In this document: positions 24,098 through 32,631 of the stretch, one piece after another
How positions within the stretch are numbered: position 1 is the first letter of the stretch
Layout: each line of letters opens with the position of its first letter
Assembly (NCBI GenBank): GCA_910587655.1
Contig: CAJUND010000003.1
Coordinates: forward strand, 124,001-188,000
Length of the DNA stretch: 64,000 nucleotides
DNA from: an uncultured Agathobacter sp.
GTDB taxonomy: Bacteria; Bacillota; Clostridia; Lachnospirales; Lachnospiraceae
Direction of reading: 5' to 3'
Notes under the pieces: model-generated
Databases searched by the model: none
Seen by the model: the letters and a program-made list of their open reading frames with translations, nothing else
What the model was told of the DNA's origin: nothing
Position numbers and translations under genes: made by a program

Positions 24098-24991
24098 TTA
24101 ATTATATAAACTGCCAAAGTGTGAAAATGGATAATAAATGACATATGCTTTCCCAATGATATGGTCTTTTGTCACATATGTATTTTCCCAGTACCTTGCA
24201 TCAAGCGAATCATTCCGGTTATCTCCCAGTACGAGATAGGAATCCTCCGGAATCTGGTATTCGTAAGGTCCTGTTCCTTTTACCCATGTTTCTTTCAGAT
24301 AATCCTCTTTTAACGGCTTTTCGGCGCCATCAATATAAATCTTTCCTTCTGTAATCTTTACATTTTCTCCCGGCAGCCCGATGACACGTTTCACAAACTT
24401 CTTTTCTTCATTATCCGGATAACGGAATATAATGATATCCCCGCGCTTTGGTCCGGAATTCATATAGGCAAGGCGCAGCCCAAACAGATCATCCCCCGGC
24501 TCAATGGTATGCTCCATGGAACCAGTCGGCACAGTGGCATTAATTATGACATAGTTCTTCAGAACAAATGCAAGGGCTATGGCAAGCATAAATGTCACGC
24601 ACCAGCTTGCAATTTCCCGAAAAACAGACGGCTTTTTTTTCTCCTTTTTCTTATCTTTGCTTTCCTGGGGGCTTTCTGTGCCGTCTTTCGTATTTTCGTC
24701 CTGCTGCCCGTCAGCTTCCTTCCCTGGTTCCTCCGGCGGGTTTCCAGGCAGCGGAGCCTCCTCTGCCTCAATAATTGTCCGGTTCCAGTCCCCCGGTCCC
24801 GGTTTCCCTGGTTTGGGATTATCCTCTTTATTAAAGTCCTCCACCTTGAATTCTCTGGGTTTTCTGCTTCTGGGGCCCGGATTTTCCACATTAAAATCCT
24901 CCAGCTTAAAGTTTTCTGTATTCCGTTTTTTGCCCGGTCCGTCCACGTTCAGATCTTCGATAAAATTATCTTCCATGATATCTTCTCTCAT
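24098..24991 (-). CDS. lepB: Signal peptidase I with long disordered N-terminal extension
   Basis: 297 residues; GCAGGATAATT precedes the ATG at 24991, which overlaps the HSP90-like gene by 26 bases. The C-terminal 170 residues are a normal type I signal peptidase: one membrane helix, catalytic serine in VPTGSMEHTI, catalytic lysine in KKFVKRVIGLPGE and the GDNRNDSLDARYW box. Ahead of the helix lie about 120 cytosolic residues, charged and proline-rich, with two imperfect copies of a FKxEDFN motif and a lysine-rich run. The extension is about a hundred residues longer than in Bacillus enzymes. It cleaves signal peptides, presumably including those of the neighbouring surface proteins. Confidence 0.92.
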   Translation of the reverse strand: MREDIMEDNFIEDLNVDGPGKKRNTENFKLEDFNVENPGPRSRKPREFKVEDFNKEDNPKPGKPGPGDWNRTIIEAEEAPLPGNPPEEPGKEADGQQDENTKDGTESPQESKDKKKEKKKPSVFREIASWCVTFMLAIALAFVLKNYVIINATVPTGSMEHTIEPGDDLFGLRLAYMNSGPKRGDIIIFRYPDNEEKKFVKRVIGLPGENVKITEGKIYIDGAEKPLKEDYLKETWVKGTGPYEYQIPEDSYLVLGDNRNDSLDARYWENTYVTKDHIIGKAYVIYYPFSHFGSLYN

Positions 24992-26903
24992 AATTATCCT
25001 GCTCTCCTGGCATATACCACCAATTTATAAAATCCTCCCTGCGGAACTCCAGATCCATCAGTCCCAGTTCCATACGTTCTCTTGTGGTGAGGCGGCTGTC
25101 AATAAATTCATTGACGGAATCCGCAAAATCATACTCCAGACACCCGATAGACTGCACGGTGGCAATTTTCCTTGTCTCCCAGTCGTCCACAAACTGCCCG
25201 CCGAAGTCCACAATCTTGTTCCAGCTGTGCTGCGTATTAATAATCCGCTGTTTGATATTTTCCAGAATAACTGCCACTATGGAATGAACCTTGGAATGAT
25301 ATCGTACCGGTGCAATCTGCTTTGCCAGACGGTGGTCTTCGTTAATAATCAGCTCCAGCCTGCCTGACTGGTTATCCGTCAGCAGGCAGAAGATCTCATC
25401 ATATCCTATCCGTGCCGGATGCAGACTGTAGGAATTACAGTAAGGCACTACGCTTTTAATTATATGAAAATCAGCTACCATTCCTTCATAAATAATTCCG
25501 GGACACCCGCTGATAACGTAATGCTGTGAGCGCATATAGGGGGCAAGCATCTGGCAGAAAACATCCCGGTTCCGTTCAAACACTACCAGCTTGTATTCTT
25601 TCTGGAACTCCTTAAAATCCAGAAAATGGTTCAGCCTGTAATACTGGAACAGCCCCTTGCTGAAAAATGCAATCCGTATGGTTTTCCCTTCAAACCCGTG
25701 GATAACAGTATCAATGGGGAGCTCAATTTCACGCCCCTTTAAAAACAGTTCCACGGAGACAGCCCTGCCGAGAAGGTTCATTTCATTTTCATATTCGGTA
25801 ATCACCGGTGTTCTGCCGCTGCTTAAATACTGGTTGAGTGCCAGAGGATTCACTTCAAAATGTTTTACAATAATCTGTCCGATTTTTTCCCTGAGAAGCA
25901 TAAGCTTTCCGTCGTTTACCACCCCGTCACGGCTGAACCGCAGCGTCAGAAACTTTTTCTTCAGATTCAGGTGATAGGACATATGCCGCAGCCATTCCGG
26001 TTTGATTCCCAGATCCTGCTTTCCGTCCGCCACAAGAAACCCCTGCTGGTACAGGCTTGATTCCCCCATCATCCATTTATGCTTTGAATTATATATCCAG
26101 ATACTGCCCTCAATCAGCTCATCCAGAACCGGAATTGTAACTATACCAAGTATATCCGCAAACGGGTTGTCAAAAATCCAGTTCTGCCCTGACAGCGTTA
26201 TGGTTTTGTTATCACAGGATATTTCAATGGGATACTGCTGGTACAGCATATAACGCGAAACCGTTTCCGCCAGTCCGTGTAAATCAATCTGCGTGGCAAA
26301 CTGCGGACGGAGCAAAAGCGTAACCTTTGTGCCGGACTCTTCCTTCCGGGACGTGATATACTCAATCGTCTCCGCCCCTTCCATCCATTTAGCCGTAACC
26401 GGTTCCAGTGAATATTTCTCACTGACGTTCCATGCCGTATTAACCCCTTTGTCTTTTTTGGATTCAATCAGAATCGCCCGCGCTATCATAAAGCCGGAAA
26501 GCATGCCTATTCCAAATTCACTTACCGGCTCATATTTTAGCTGCTGCAGTGCAAACTCCTCGCTGTTATAGTAGCTGCACCCCACTTTGGAAACATATTT
26601 TTCGATATCATCAGCATTCATTCCGATTCCGTTATCTTCAAATACCAGTCTCTGCGATGTGGAATCATAGGAAATCTGTATTTTGGGATGATAGAGGTCA
26701 CGCATGGAATTTAAGGCCTGTCTTTCCTGAAGCTCCAGAAACTCAGTTCCCCAGCTCCATTCCAGTGCCTGTCTGGTATTGCATGCATCCACGGCGTTTA
26801 TCAGAAATTCCCGTATACATGCATCAATATCCCCGTAAAACCGGTTGCTCGCAAATGTGGATATGATATTTTCCCGATTCATATCTACCTTGCACTGAAT
26901 CAT
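24966..26903 (-). CDS. HSP90-like GHKL ATPase
   Basis: 645 residues. The N-terminal 170 residues form a GHKL/HSP90 ATP-binding fold: EFLINAVDACNTR (the helix binding Mg), DNGIGMNADDI and EFGIGMLSGFMIAR. The rest is not recognisably HtpG middle or client-binding domain, and the length is close to HtpG. Similar divergent proteins are annotated as HSP90-family or ATP-binding proteins; no client is known. The ATG overlaps the sortase stop by four bases and the stop overlaps lepB, so it is translationally embedded between sortase B and signal peptidase. This suggests a link to envelope protein handling (inference). Confidence 0.75.
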   Translation of the reverse strand: MIQCKVDMNRENIISTFASNRFYGDIDACIREFLINAVDACNTRQALEWSWGTEFLELQERQALNSMRDLYHPKIQISYDSTSQRLVFEDNGIGMNADDIEKYVSKVGCSYYNSEEFALQQLKYEPVSEFGIGMLSGFMIARAILIESKKDKGVNTAWNVSEKYSLEPVTAKWMEGAETIEYITSRKEESGTKVTLLLRPQFATQIDLHGLAETVSRYMLYQQYPIEISCDNKTITLSGQNWIFDNPFADILGIVTIPVLDELIEGSIWIYNSKHKWMMGESSLYQQGFLVADGKQDLGIKPEWLRHMSYHLNLKKKFLTLRFSRDGVVNDGKLMLLREKIGQIIVKHFEVNPLALNQYLSSGRTPVITEYENEMNLLGRAVSVELFLKGREIELPIDTVIHGFEGKTIRIAFFSKGLFQYYRLNHFLDFKEFQKEYKLVVFERNRDVFCQMLAPYMRSQHYVISGCPGIIYEGMVADFHIIKSVVPYCNSYSLHPARIGYDEIFCLLTDNQSGRLELIINEDHRLAKQIAPVRYHSKVHSIVAVILENIKQRIINTQHSWNKIVDFGGQFVDDWETRKIATVQSIGCLEYDFADSVNEFIDSRLTTRERMELGLMDLEFRREDFINWWYMPGEQDNYERRYHGR

Positions 26904-27817
26904 AGGTCATCCTCATTGAGCAGAACAGCCTGCACCAGAAAACGTCTGTCATTTTCCCCTTTCACACAGGTGGAAAGCGTAATCAGATGACTGTCCACTG
27001 TTACCGGAACATCCGCCCTGATATTCGCTTCTTTATCCCTGTTATCCAGAATACCGTCAATATATTCCTGCCTCCCTGCCTTTGTACTAAAATCATTCAT
27101 ATACAGGATATGGGCATCATTCCCTTTATACGCCGCAAAGATTTCATATACAAACACCCTGCTTCCCGTATAGACAAACACATACGGGTTATTCTCAAAA
27201 AAGGTGCTGACCTCATAGTCATGCAAATCCGCAAACATGGAAGCATTACGCATATTATGCCCATAAAGCACGGTATCAAAATCAGTAAATTCTTTACTGT
27301 TTAATTTCTCTGTATAAATACATCCAGGATAGCCCCTGGTTCCATTCATATTATAATTCAGATAATAGCTGTCGTCTGTCGGATGCTGTAAAACAGGATA
27401 ATCAATATCAGTTCCCGGAATACAGATCCATGCATAAATATCCGGATTCAGCTTTCTCATCTCATCCCAGTCCAGGGTTTTCTCCGGTATATTTACGCCC
27501 GCTTTTGTATCTTCCACGGGTTCTGCCGGCTCGTTTACTTCCGTGGATTCTGTGTTTTCAGCCTGCGTGACACGCTCCTGCGACGTCTGCATGCGGTTAT
27601 CAGTCCGGGTCTGCAGCTGGTTCACCTTTGCTGCAAGCTCCTCATATTCCTTCTGGGCAGTACGCTGAATCCTGTAATTGCGGATAAAAATTCCCAGCAC
27701 TACCAGAAGCGTTGCCGCCAGCACAATTATAAAATAGATGTATATATTAAATCTTTTTTTAGCTTCCTTATTTTTCTCAGGTTTTAACTTTACTTCTTTA
27801 TTCTTATTCTTTTCCAT
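26900..27817 (-). CDS. srtB: Class B sortase
   Basis: 305 residues from the ATG at 27817 (another ATG three codons earlier is equally open; the ribosome site is weak). A lysine-rich cytosolic start, one membrane helix (about 27-50), an acidic linker and the sortase domain. Catalytic residues are histidine in VLYGHNMRN, cysteine in ITLSTCVKGE and arginine in NDRRFLV. The insert helix region typical of class B is present. The gene just upstream encodes an SPKTG surface protein, the motif class used by the Clostridioides difficile SrtB, so that is its likely substrate. Confidence 0.88.
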   Translation of the reverse strand: MEKNKNKEVKLKPEKNKEAKKRFNIYIYFIIVLAATLLVVLGIFIRNYRIQRTAQKEYEELAAKVNQLQTRTDNRMQTSQERVTQAENTESTEVNEPAEPVEDTKAGVNIPEKTLDWDEMRKLNPDIYAWICIPGTDIDYPVLQHPTDDSYYLNYNMNGTRGYPGCIYTEKLNSKEFTDFDTVLYGHNMRNASMFADLHDYEVSTFFENNPYVFVYTGSRVFVYEIFAAYKGNDAHILYMNDFSTKAGRQEYIDGILDNRDKEANIRADVPVTVDSHLITLSTCVKGENDRRFLVQAVLLNEDDL

Positions 27818-27908
27818 GTTTATCATGTCCCAAAGCAGCTACTGCTTTTTTTATAATAATATGTAACAGTCCAGCACTGCCCGTCAGAAACCGGCAGCGT
27901 CTGAACTG

Positions 27909-28035
27909 TTATGATAGACAGCCATGTTGTATCCAGCATTGTCGTACTCTCTGCAGGAGAGTATGACCTACGTACATCGCTCCGCGCCAGCGGATTTTCA
28001 TGCGATGTGCTCCTTATCCGCAGGGAGTATATTAA
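27909..28035 (-). repeat. Structured repeat element, copy 1 (upstream of sortase B)
   Basis: On the minus strand: AAGGA, then a long hairpin GCACATCGC/GCGATGTAC enclosing an inner hairpin TCCGC/GCGGA, then a second hairpin TACTCTC/GAGAGTA, then a CTGTCTATCAT tail. The same architecture recurs at 29009-29140 with different but still paired stem bases. The AAGGAG also precedes an ATG (28001) opening a 30-codon frame ending at 27909. Possible cis-acting RNA of the sortase mRNA, mobile small repeat, or leader peptide. Confidence 0.55.
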
Positions 28036-28039
28036 ATCT

Positions 28040-28933
28040 TTATTTCATTTTACGAATAGCCAGACCAATTCCGGCAATCGCCAGTATTCCGGCAATCGGA
28101 AGTACTGGTAAATCTTCTCCGGTCTTAGGAGACTTCACATACTTCGTTGTCTTTGGAGCATTACCCGTTCCGGTACCGCCGGATGAAGAGCTGCCTGATG
28201 ACTTACTGTCTGACCTGCCGTCTTCGTATCCGTCCGCATAACCATCGTCATAATCACCGTTATTAGAATCCGGATAATTTACCGTCACATTCTGTTCAAC
28301 ATTCACCGGATTATTCTGGTTGTTGTTCTGATTGTTATTCTGGTTATTGTTGTTATTATTGGTCTGCGTATCCCCCGTGGTGTTATTGCTGTTCGTACTG
28401 TTATTCGTCTGTGAACCGCTGCCCGAAGGATTCGTGGTAACCGGAACACTGACACCATTATTGTACTTTACTACAGCAATCGGGGAAAGCGAATACAGCG
28501 TAACTGTCACCTGTCCGTCCGTAACACTGCTCGGACGCAACACCTCCCAGCCTCTGGATGTCTGGTGCAGAACATAAACATTATCCCCGCGTCTGATTCC
28601 AGGCACTGACAGGGTAACTGTAATGCCCTTGGAAAGATCCGCATCTTTTTCCACTGATAAATCAGTCATTGCCAGAACATCTGCTGAAGAATTAATGTTG
28701 CTTGCAACTTTCTGCGCATCTGAAACCTGCGTTGTTGTCGGTACATTCTTCGCAGGCGTAAGCTGCATGTTATTGGATGTCTTTACAGATACACCGGTAA
28801 CATTCTTATTTAACTGCTCCGCCTTCTGCCTCAGGGCATCGTCACCAGTCGGGGAACCTGCTGCAAAAACTGTGGTTCCCATCAGTGCAGCCAGCAGAAG
28901 CGCTGTAATTACTCCAGTAAAAAACTTCTTCAC
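28040..28933 (-). CDS. Sortase-anchored surface protein (SPKTG)
   Basis: 297 residues. A signal peptide (about 1-25, ending near VFAAG) and a globular domain of about 130 residues are followed by a low-complexity Thr/Asn/Gln linker (about 170-220) with repeated asparagine runs, probably spanning the cell wall. An acidic glycine-tyrosine patch comes next. The C-terminal sorting signal is SPKTGEDLP, a hydrophobic helix and a positive tail (RKMK). The domain before the linker is unidentified. It lies directly upstream of sortase B, with one structured repeat on either side of it. Confidence 0.82.
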   Translation of the reverse strand: MKKFFTGVITALLLAALMGTTVFAAGSPTGDDALRQKAEQLNKNVTGVSVKTSNNMQLTPAKNVPTTTQVSDAQKVASNINSSADVLAMTDLSVEKDADLSKGITVTLSVPGIRRGDNVYVLHQTSRGWEVLRPSSVTDGQVTVTLYSLSPIAVVKYNNGVSVPVTTNPSGSGSQTNNSTNSNNTTGDTQTNNNNNNQNNNQNNNQNNPVNVEQNVTVNYPDSNNGDYDDGYADGYEDGRSDSKSSGSSSSGGTGTGNAPKTTKYVKSPKTGEDLPVLPIAGILAIAGIGLAIRKMK

Positions 28934-29008
28934 TTTTCCACCTCCCTTCCTTTTTGCAGGATGACCTGCCGTAATTCCCCGAAGGGAAAATCATATAGCT
29001 GTCTATCA

Positions 29009-29140
29009 TTAAGTGCGCGCGCACTGGATACCATATGTAATATCCTCCGCAAGGAGGATATTGCCTGCGCACATCCTTCTGCGAAGCAGAACTCCCATGG
29101 ATGTGCTCCTTATGTAATTTCCTCCGTAAGGAGGATATTG
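29009..29140 (-). repeat. Structured repeat element, copy 2 (upstream of the SPKTG gene)
   Basis: On the minus strand: hairpin ATATCCTCC/GGAGGAAAT, then AAGGA, then outer stem GCACATCC/GGATGTGC enclosing TTCTGC/GCAGAA, then hairpin AATATCCTCC/GGAGGATATT, and an ATGATAGACAGC block in the opposite orientation to copy 1. Stem bases differ from copy 1 yet keep pairing. The AAGGAG also precedes an ATG (29098) opening a 29-codon frame ending at 29009. The CCTCC/GGAGG stems could mask ribosome sites. Confidence 0.55.
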
Positions 29141-29146
29141 CAAAAC

Positions 29147-30310
29147 CTACCGGACTTCCTCATAAAATATTTCCATAATCAGTTCCTGCAGCTCATCTTC
29201 ATCCACATGGTATTCCTCAAACCGTTTACCATCGACCGGCTTGCCCATTCTGGTCTTACCCGGAACCGTAAACATATCCTCATCCTGAAAATCATATTCC
29301 ATCAGCTCAGTAATCAGATTTGTAAAATCAACACTGGTTACAAGGTAATCTGAGATGGAATTATAAATACCAAGTGCCTTAGAGGAATTTCCTCCTGCCG
29401 CGGATTTCAGCTTTTTCATGTAAGCGAGGATATACTGCTCTTCCCTGCGCAGACGGTCGGATGCACTGTCAAACTCATCCGTATCCCTTCCCCGGAGATA
29501 ATAATACGCTTCCGCGCCGTTTAAGTTTACAACATCGCCCTTGCGCAGACTGACGTCCTGTCCGGGATATTCAATATCCTGCATAACCTCCAGTTTCACA
29601 CCGCCAATTTCATCATTCATCTTCGGGATTCCCCCCATATTCATGGCAAGGTATCCGCTGACCGGTATATTTCCAAACATGCCTGAAACTGCGTCAACAC
29701 TGCGGGTACAGCTTAACCGCTTGCCATCCCCAAACGCATGCTGTAAGCAGATCTGGGTGTAAAATTCACCAAGGTCGTTTCCCTTCGGGTCACAAAGCTG
29801 AATATTTGCCATGCTGTTCCGGTTTATGGAAATGACCTTAAGCGTCTGCTTTTTTGTATCCGTCACAAGTAAAAACATGGCGTCTGACTGACCGCCCTTT
29901 GTATAATTTTTTACCGGGGCAACCGGATCATCATTATCCACTCCCATCATAAGGTATGTACGGATATTTTTGTTGTATTCATATTTTTTTCCCTGGAAAG
30001 AAACGGTTCCCTCCTGCCACTTCTCCACACCCCGGGATTCAGATGTCACTTCACTGGCAGCTTCCTCCGGTCCGTGCTCTGTATCCTCTGTTAAAAGCTG
30101 CTCCGTACTCTCCTGTGTTTCCTGCCGGATTTCCCCTTTCAGCTGCTGGTTCGGCTTTGGCGCTTCAGCTTCCTCATATGTCTGGTGCGAATTCTGTGCC
30201 ATTGTCTTTGCACCCGCCACAAGCACAAGTACAAGCACAACCGTCATAACACCGGACAGAAAATACAGTGCCTTATGAAGCTTTTCTGATGGTTCATGCA
30301 TTTTTTTCAT
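29147..30310 (-). CDS. LytR-CpsA-Psr (LCP) family glycopolymer transferase
   Basis: 387 residues. Short cytosolic start, one membrane helix (about 13-35), an acidic Glu-rich linker, then the LCP domain: IRTYLMMGVDNDD, GQSDAMFLLVTDT, the arginine motif KVISINRNSM and YYYLRGRDTDEFDSASDRLRRE. LCP enzymes attach capsule, teichoic acid or other phospho-linked polymers to peptidoglycan. AGGAGG precedes the ATG. It directly follows cpsB-cpsC-cpsD, so its likely job is anchoring the polysaccharide made under their control. Confidence 0.9.
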   Translation of the reverse strand: MKKMHEPSEKLHKALYFLSGVMTVVLVLVLVAGAKTMAQNSHQTYEEAEAPKPNQQLKGEIRQETQESTEQLLTEDTEHGPEEAASEVTSESRGVEKWQEGTVSFQGKKYEYNKNIRTYLMMGVDNDDPVAPVKNYTKGGQSDAMFLLVTDTKKQTLKVISINRNSMANIQLCDPKGNDLGEFYTQICLQHAFGDGKRLSCTRSVDAVSGMFGNIPVSGYLAMNMGGIPKMNDEIGGVKLEVMQDIEYPGQDVSLRKGDVVNLNGAEAYYYLRGRDTDEFDSASDRLRREEQYILAYMKKLKSAAGGNSSKALGIYNSISDYLVTSVDFTNLITELMEYDFQDEDMFTVPGKTRMGKPVDGKRFEEYHVDEDELQELIMEIFYEEVR

Positions 30311-30340
30311 ATGCCTTTCCTCCTGATAAATTTGGTTCTT

Positions 30341-31033
30341 CTAATACTCCCCGTAATAACCGCCGTAATACCCCTTGTCATAGCTTGACTTCTTCATCTT
30401 TACCTTATTTAACACAGCGCCAAGCACACGCACACCAGAAGCTTCCAGCTGTTTCTTCACCGTCTGGATCAGGCGTCCGCTCGCCATTCCCTGTGCAATC
30501 ACAAGAATCGCACCGTCACAGTGCTTGGCAATCACTGCTGCATCAATTGCTGCGCCAATCGGTGCACAGTCCAGAAGGACATAATTAAAATGTTCACTTC
30601 CAAATTTCAGCAGATGCTCAAAATACTGCTTTTCCAGAATCTCTGTCGGATTTGGTACGGACGGTCCCGCAAAAATCATAAACATCCCCGGAACCTCGGT
30701 TCCATACAGCACTTCCTCCAGCCGTTTCTGTCCCGACAGAAAATGGGACAGACCATATATTTCCCTGCCTTCTGAATCAGCTGCACGAAGCCGTCCCACA
30801 TAGACGGATTTACGCATATCGGTATCAATTAAAAGCACCCGTTTGCCGGATTCCGACAGCGACCGCGCCAAATCAAGCGTCACCGTGCTCTTTCCTTCAT
30901 TCGGTACTGCCGAGGTCACCACAACCGTCCGGATATCGTCCCCGCAGAACTGAATATTCGTCTTAAGCGCACGCAGGGATTCTTTCATGGCATAATCCTG
31001 TTTTTTTAGATTTCCAAATGTTACTGTCTTCAT
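30341..31033 (-). CDS. cpsD: Capsular polysaccharide tyrosine kinase (CpsD/CapB)
   Basis: 230 residues. Bacterial tyrosine-kinase motifs: Walker A SAVPNEGKST, Walker A' LLIDTDMRKS and Walker B NYVLLDCAPIG. The C-terminus is a tyrosine cluster (YDKGYYGGYYGEY) that is autophosphorylated in this family. It works with the membrane activator encoded just upstream, whose stop it overlaps by four bases, to control polysaccharide chain length. The cpsB phosphatase reverses the phosphorylation. Confidence 0.93.
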   Translation of the reverse strand: MKTVTFGNLKKQDYAMKESLRALKTNIQFCGDDIRTVVVTSAVPNEGKSTVTLDLARSLSESGKRVLLIDTDMRKSVYVGRLRAADSEGREIYGLSHFLSGQKRLEEVLYGTEVPGMFMIFAGPSVPNPTEILEKQYFEHLLKFGSEHFNYVLLDCAPIGAAIDAAVIAKHCDGAILVIAQGMASGRLIQTVKKQLEASGVRVLGAVLNKVKMKKSSYDKGYYGGYYGEY

Positions 31034-31782
31034 ACTTTTTTCTTTTTCCCTGATTTCTTTGCCTTCCTGCTTTTTTTGGAATCACCGTCATACTCTGATT
31101 CCTCCAGAGGCAGCGTCCCAAGAACATTCAGTCCAAGCTTGCGCTCCACATCCTCCGCATTTGTAATCGTATCATTAAACAGATAAGAAACCACAACGAT
31201 CATGGTTGCAAAAAATGCCCCCAGCACAGCTCCGATTACCGTGTTTTTGACTGTGCTCGGACTGACAGGCTTTCCGTCAGAATAGCCCCACTGGATAGTG
31301 CTCGGCGGATCCTGGTCCATCTTTTCCGCAATAAATGCAGCTCCGACTTTTGCTATATCATCTGCAATCTGCTTTGCCATTTCAGGGCTTGCATCCCTCA
31401 CCGTAATTTCAAGAATACGGGAATTGGCAGGATTGTTAAGTGACACTTTCTTTTTCAGTGATTCGTAGTCATCCTCCAGCCCCAGGTTTTCAATCACCTG
31501 CTCCAGTACCGGACGGCCTTCCACAACAACCATATAATCATTTGTCAGGCTGGTTCCGGTCTGCACGTCAGCAAGGCTGGTAATGGACGTGCTTTTTGAA
31601 AGCACATACAGCTGGGCTGTAGACTCATACTGCGGCACCATCAGAAATTCGCTGACCGCATATGCAATTCCCGCACCCAGAAGAAGTGCAAGGAAAATCA
31701 GCTTCCAGAATGCCAGAATTTCCATAAACAGGTCTTTTAAGTCAATCTCTATCTCATTGTCAAACTCTGGACCGTTATTCAT
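31030..31782 (-). CDS. cpsC: Wzz-type chain-length regulator / kinase activator (CpsC)
   Basis: 250 residues with two membrane helices (about 27-48 and 175-198) flanking an extracellular Wzz domain (YESTAQLYVLSKS near the first helix; proline-rich PSTVKN before the second). A lysine-rich tail KKSRKAKKSGKKKKV lies in the cytosol, where such proteins activate the CpsD kinase. AGGAGATACC precedes the ATG. Confidence 0.92.
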   Translation of the reverse strand: MNNGPEFDNEIEIDLKDLFMEILAFWKLIFLALLLGAGIAYAVSEFLMVPQYESTAQLYVLSKSTSITSLADVQTGTSLTNDYMVVVEGRPVLEQVIENLGLEDDYESLKKKVSLNNPANSRILEITVRDASPEMAKQIADDIAKVGAAFIAEKMDQDPPSTIQWGYSDGKPVSPSTVKNTVIGAVLGAFFATMIVVVSYLFNDTITNAEDVERKLGLNVLGTLPLEESEYDGDSKKSRKAKKSGKKKKV

Positions 31783-31814
31783 TGGTATCTCCTAGTTTTA
31801 AATATATTCGCGTT

Positions 31815-32534
31815 TTACTGCATTACACCGTTTAATACTTTATACGGCATGTCATACATCAATTCATCCGCATATTCCCTGCCATACTTTTTTTCCAGCA
31901 GTGCATAACACCTGTCCATGTGGCAGGCACGCTTTACCGTTCCGTGGCTGTCTGACGCAATGACATCCACATATCCCGCCTTTAACATTTTTTTGCAGAA
32001 ACGCCTGGCTGCCGTTCCTTCCATTCCTAGTACCGCATCAGCATTTATCTGTATCCACGCCCCCAGGCTTTTCAGCCGGTCTGCATTCTCCATGTCCGCG
32101 GTGATAGCGGCACACCGTTCTATATGTGCTATAATCGGAACAAACCCGTGAAAAATTAACTCCTGCGCCATCTGGTAAATGTAGGAATACTCCGCATCAT
32201 GCGAAAATTCCGCAAGCACATACCTTGTCCCTGCAAGTGTCAGGCAGCGTCCGCCCTCCAGCGCTTCCACCATATGGCTGTTCACATGGTACTCCGTCCC
32301 CAGCGCCAGGGTGATTCCCAGTTCCATGGCATACGGCTGCAGCAGGGCAAAATTTTCTTCTATCAGCTCTTTGGGATAGGAAAACATGCCGTGCCGGTAA
32401 TGGGGCGTTAAAATGATTCCCGTTATCCCCTGCCTGTGCGCCTCCTGTAACATGGCTTCAGACTCTTCAATTGTTTTTGCGCCGTCGTCTACTCCGCAGA
32501 GCAGATGGCAGTGGATATCGATGATGTTATACAT
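31815..32534 (-). CDS. cpsB: PHP-type tyrosine-protein phosphatase (CpsB)
   Basis: 239 residues from the ATG at 32534. PHP-family metal ligands are visible: IDIHCHLLCGVDDGAKT at the N-terminus, LTPHYRHGMF, the glutamate in GTEYHVN, HIERCAA and ASDSHG. These enzymes dephosphorylate CpsD-type kinases with a manganese cluster. The frame is open 37 codons further upstream, but the family normally begins a few residues before IDIHCH. There is no ribosome site; instead a good promoter ends ten bases before the ATG, so the transcript may be leaderless. First gene of the cps block. Confidence 0.9.
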   Translation of the reverse strand: MYNIIDIHCHLLCGVDDGAKTIEESEAMLQEAHRQGITGIILTPHYRHGMFSYPKELIEENFALLQPYAMELGITLALGTEYHVNSHMVEALEGGRCLTLAGTRYVLAEFSHDAEYSYIYQMAQELIFHGFVPIIAHIERCAAITADMENADRLKSLGAWIQINADAVLGMEGTAARRFCKKMLKAGYVDVIASDSHGTVKRACHMDRCYALLEKKYGREYADELMYDMPYKVLNGVMQ

Positions 32535-32541
32535 AACTTTT

Positions 32542-32570
32542 ATTATACTATATCTGCGGTATTTTCGCAA
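32542..32570 (-). promoter_or_regulatory. cps operon promoter giving a near-leaderless mRNA
   Basis: Minus strand TTGCGA (32565-32570), 17-base spacer, perfect TATAAT (32542-32547). Transcription would start about seven bases further on, at or next to the cpsB ATG (32534). Confidence 0.65.
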
Positions 32571-32597
32571 ATTTTTATTAAGCACTTGAATGCACCA

Positions 32598-32625
32598 TTG
32601 CATTATGATATACTTTGTATATAAA
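32598..32625 (+). promoter_or_regulatory. Promoter of the antitoxin RNA
   Basis: TTGCAT (32598-32603), 16-base spacer, TATAAA (32620-32625), reading towards the toxin gene from its 3' side. Confidence 0.55.
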
Positions 32626-32631
32626 AAGGAG

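Noticed and set aside
24509..25030. Long plus-strand open frames opposite lepB and the HSP90-like gene
   Set aside because: They are shadows of the minus-strand coding sequence with no ribosome sites, and the minus strand has clear family motifs.
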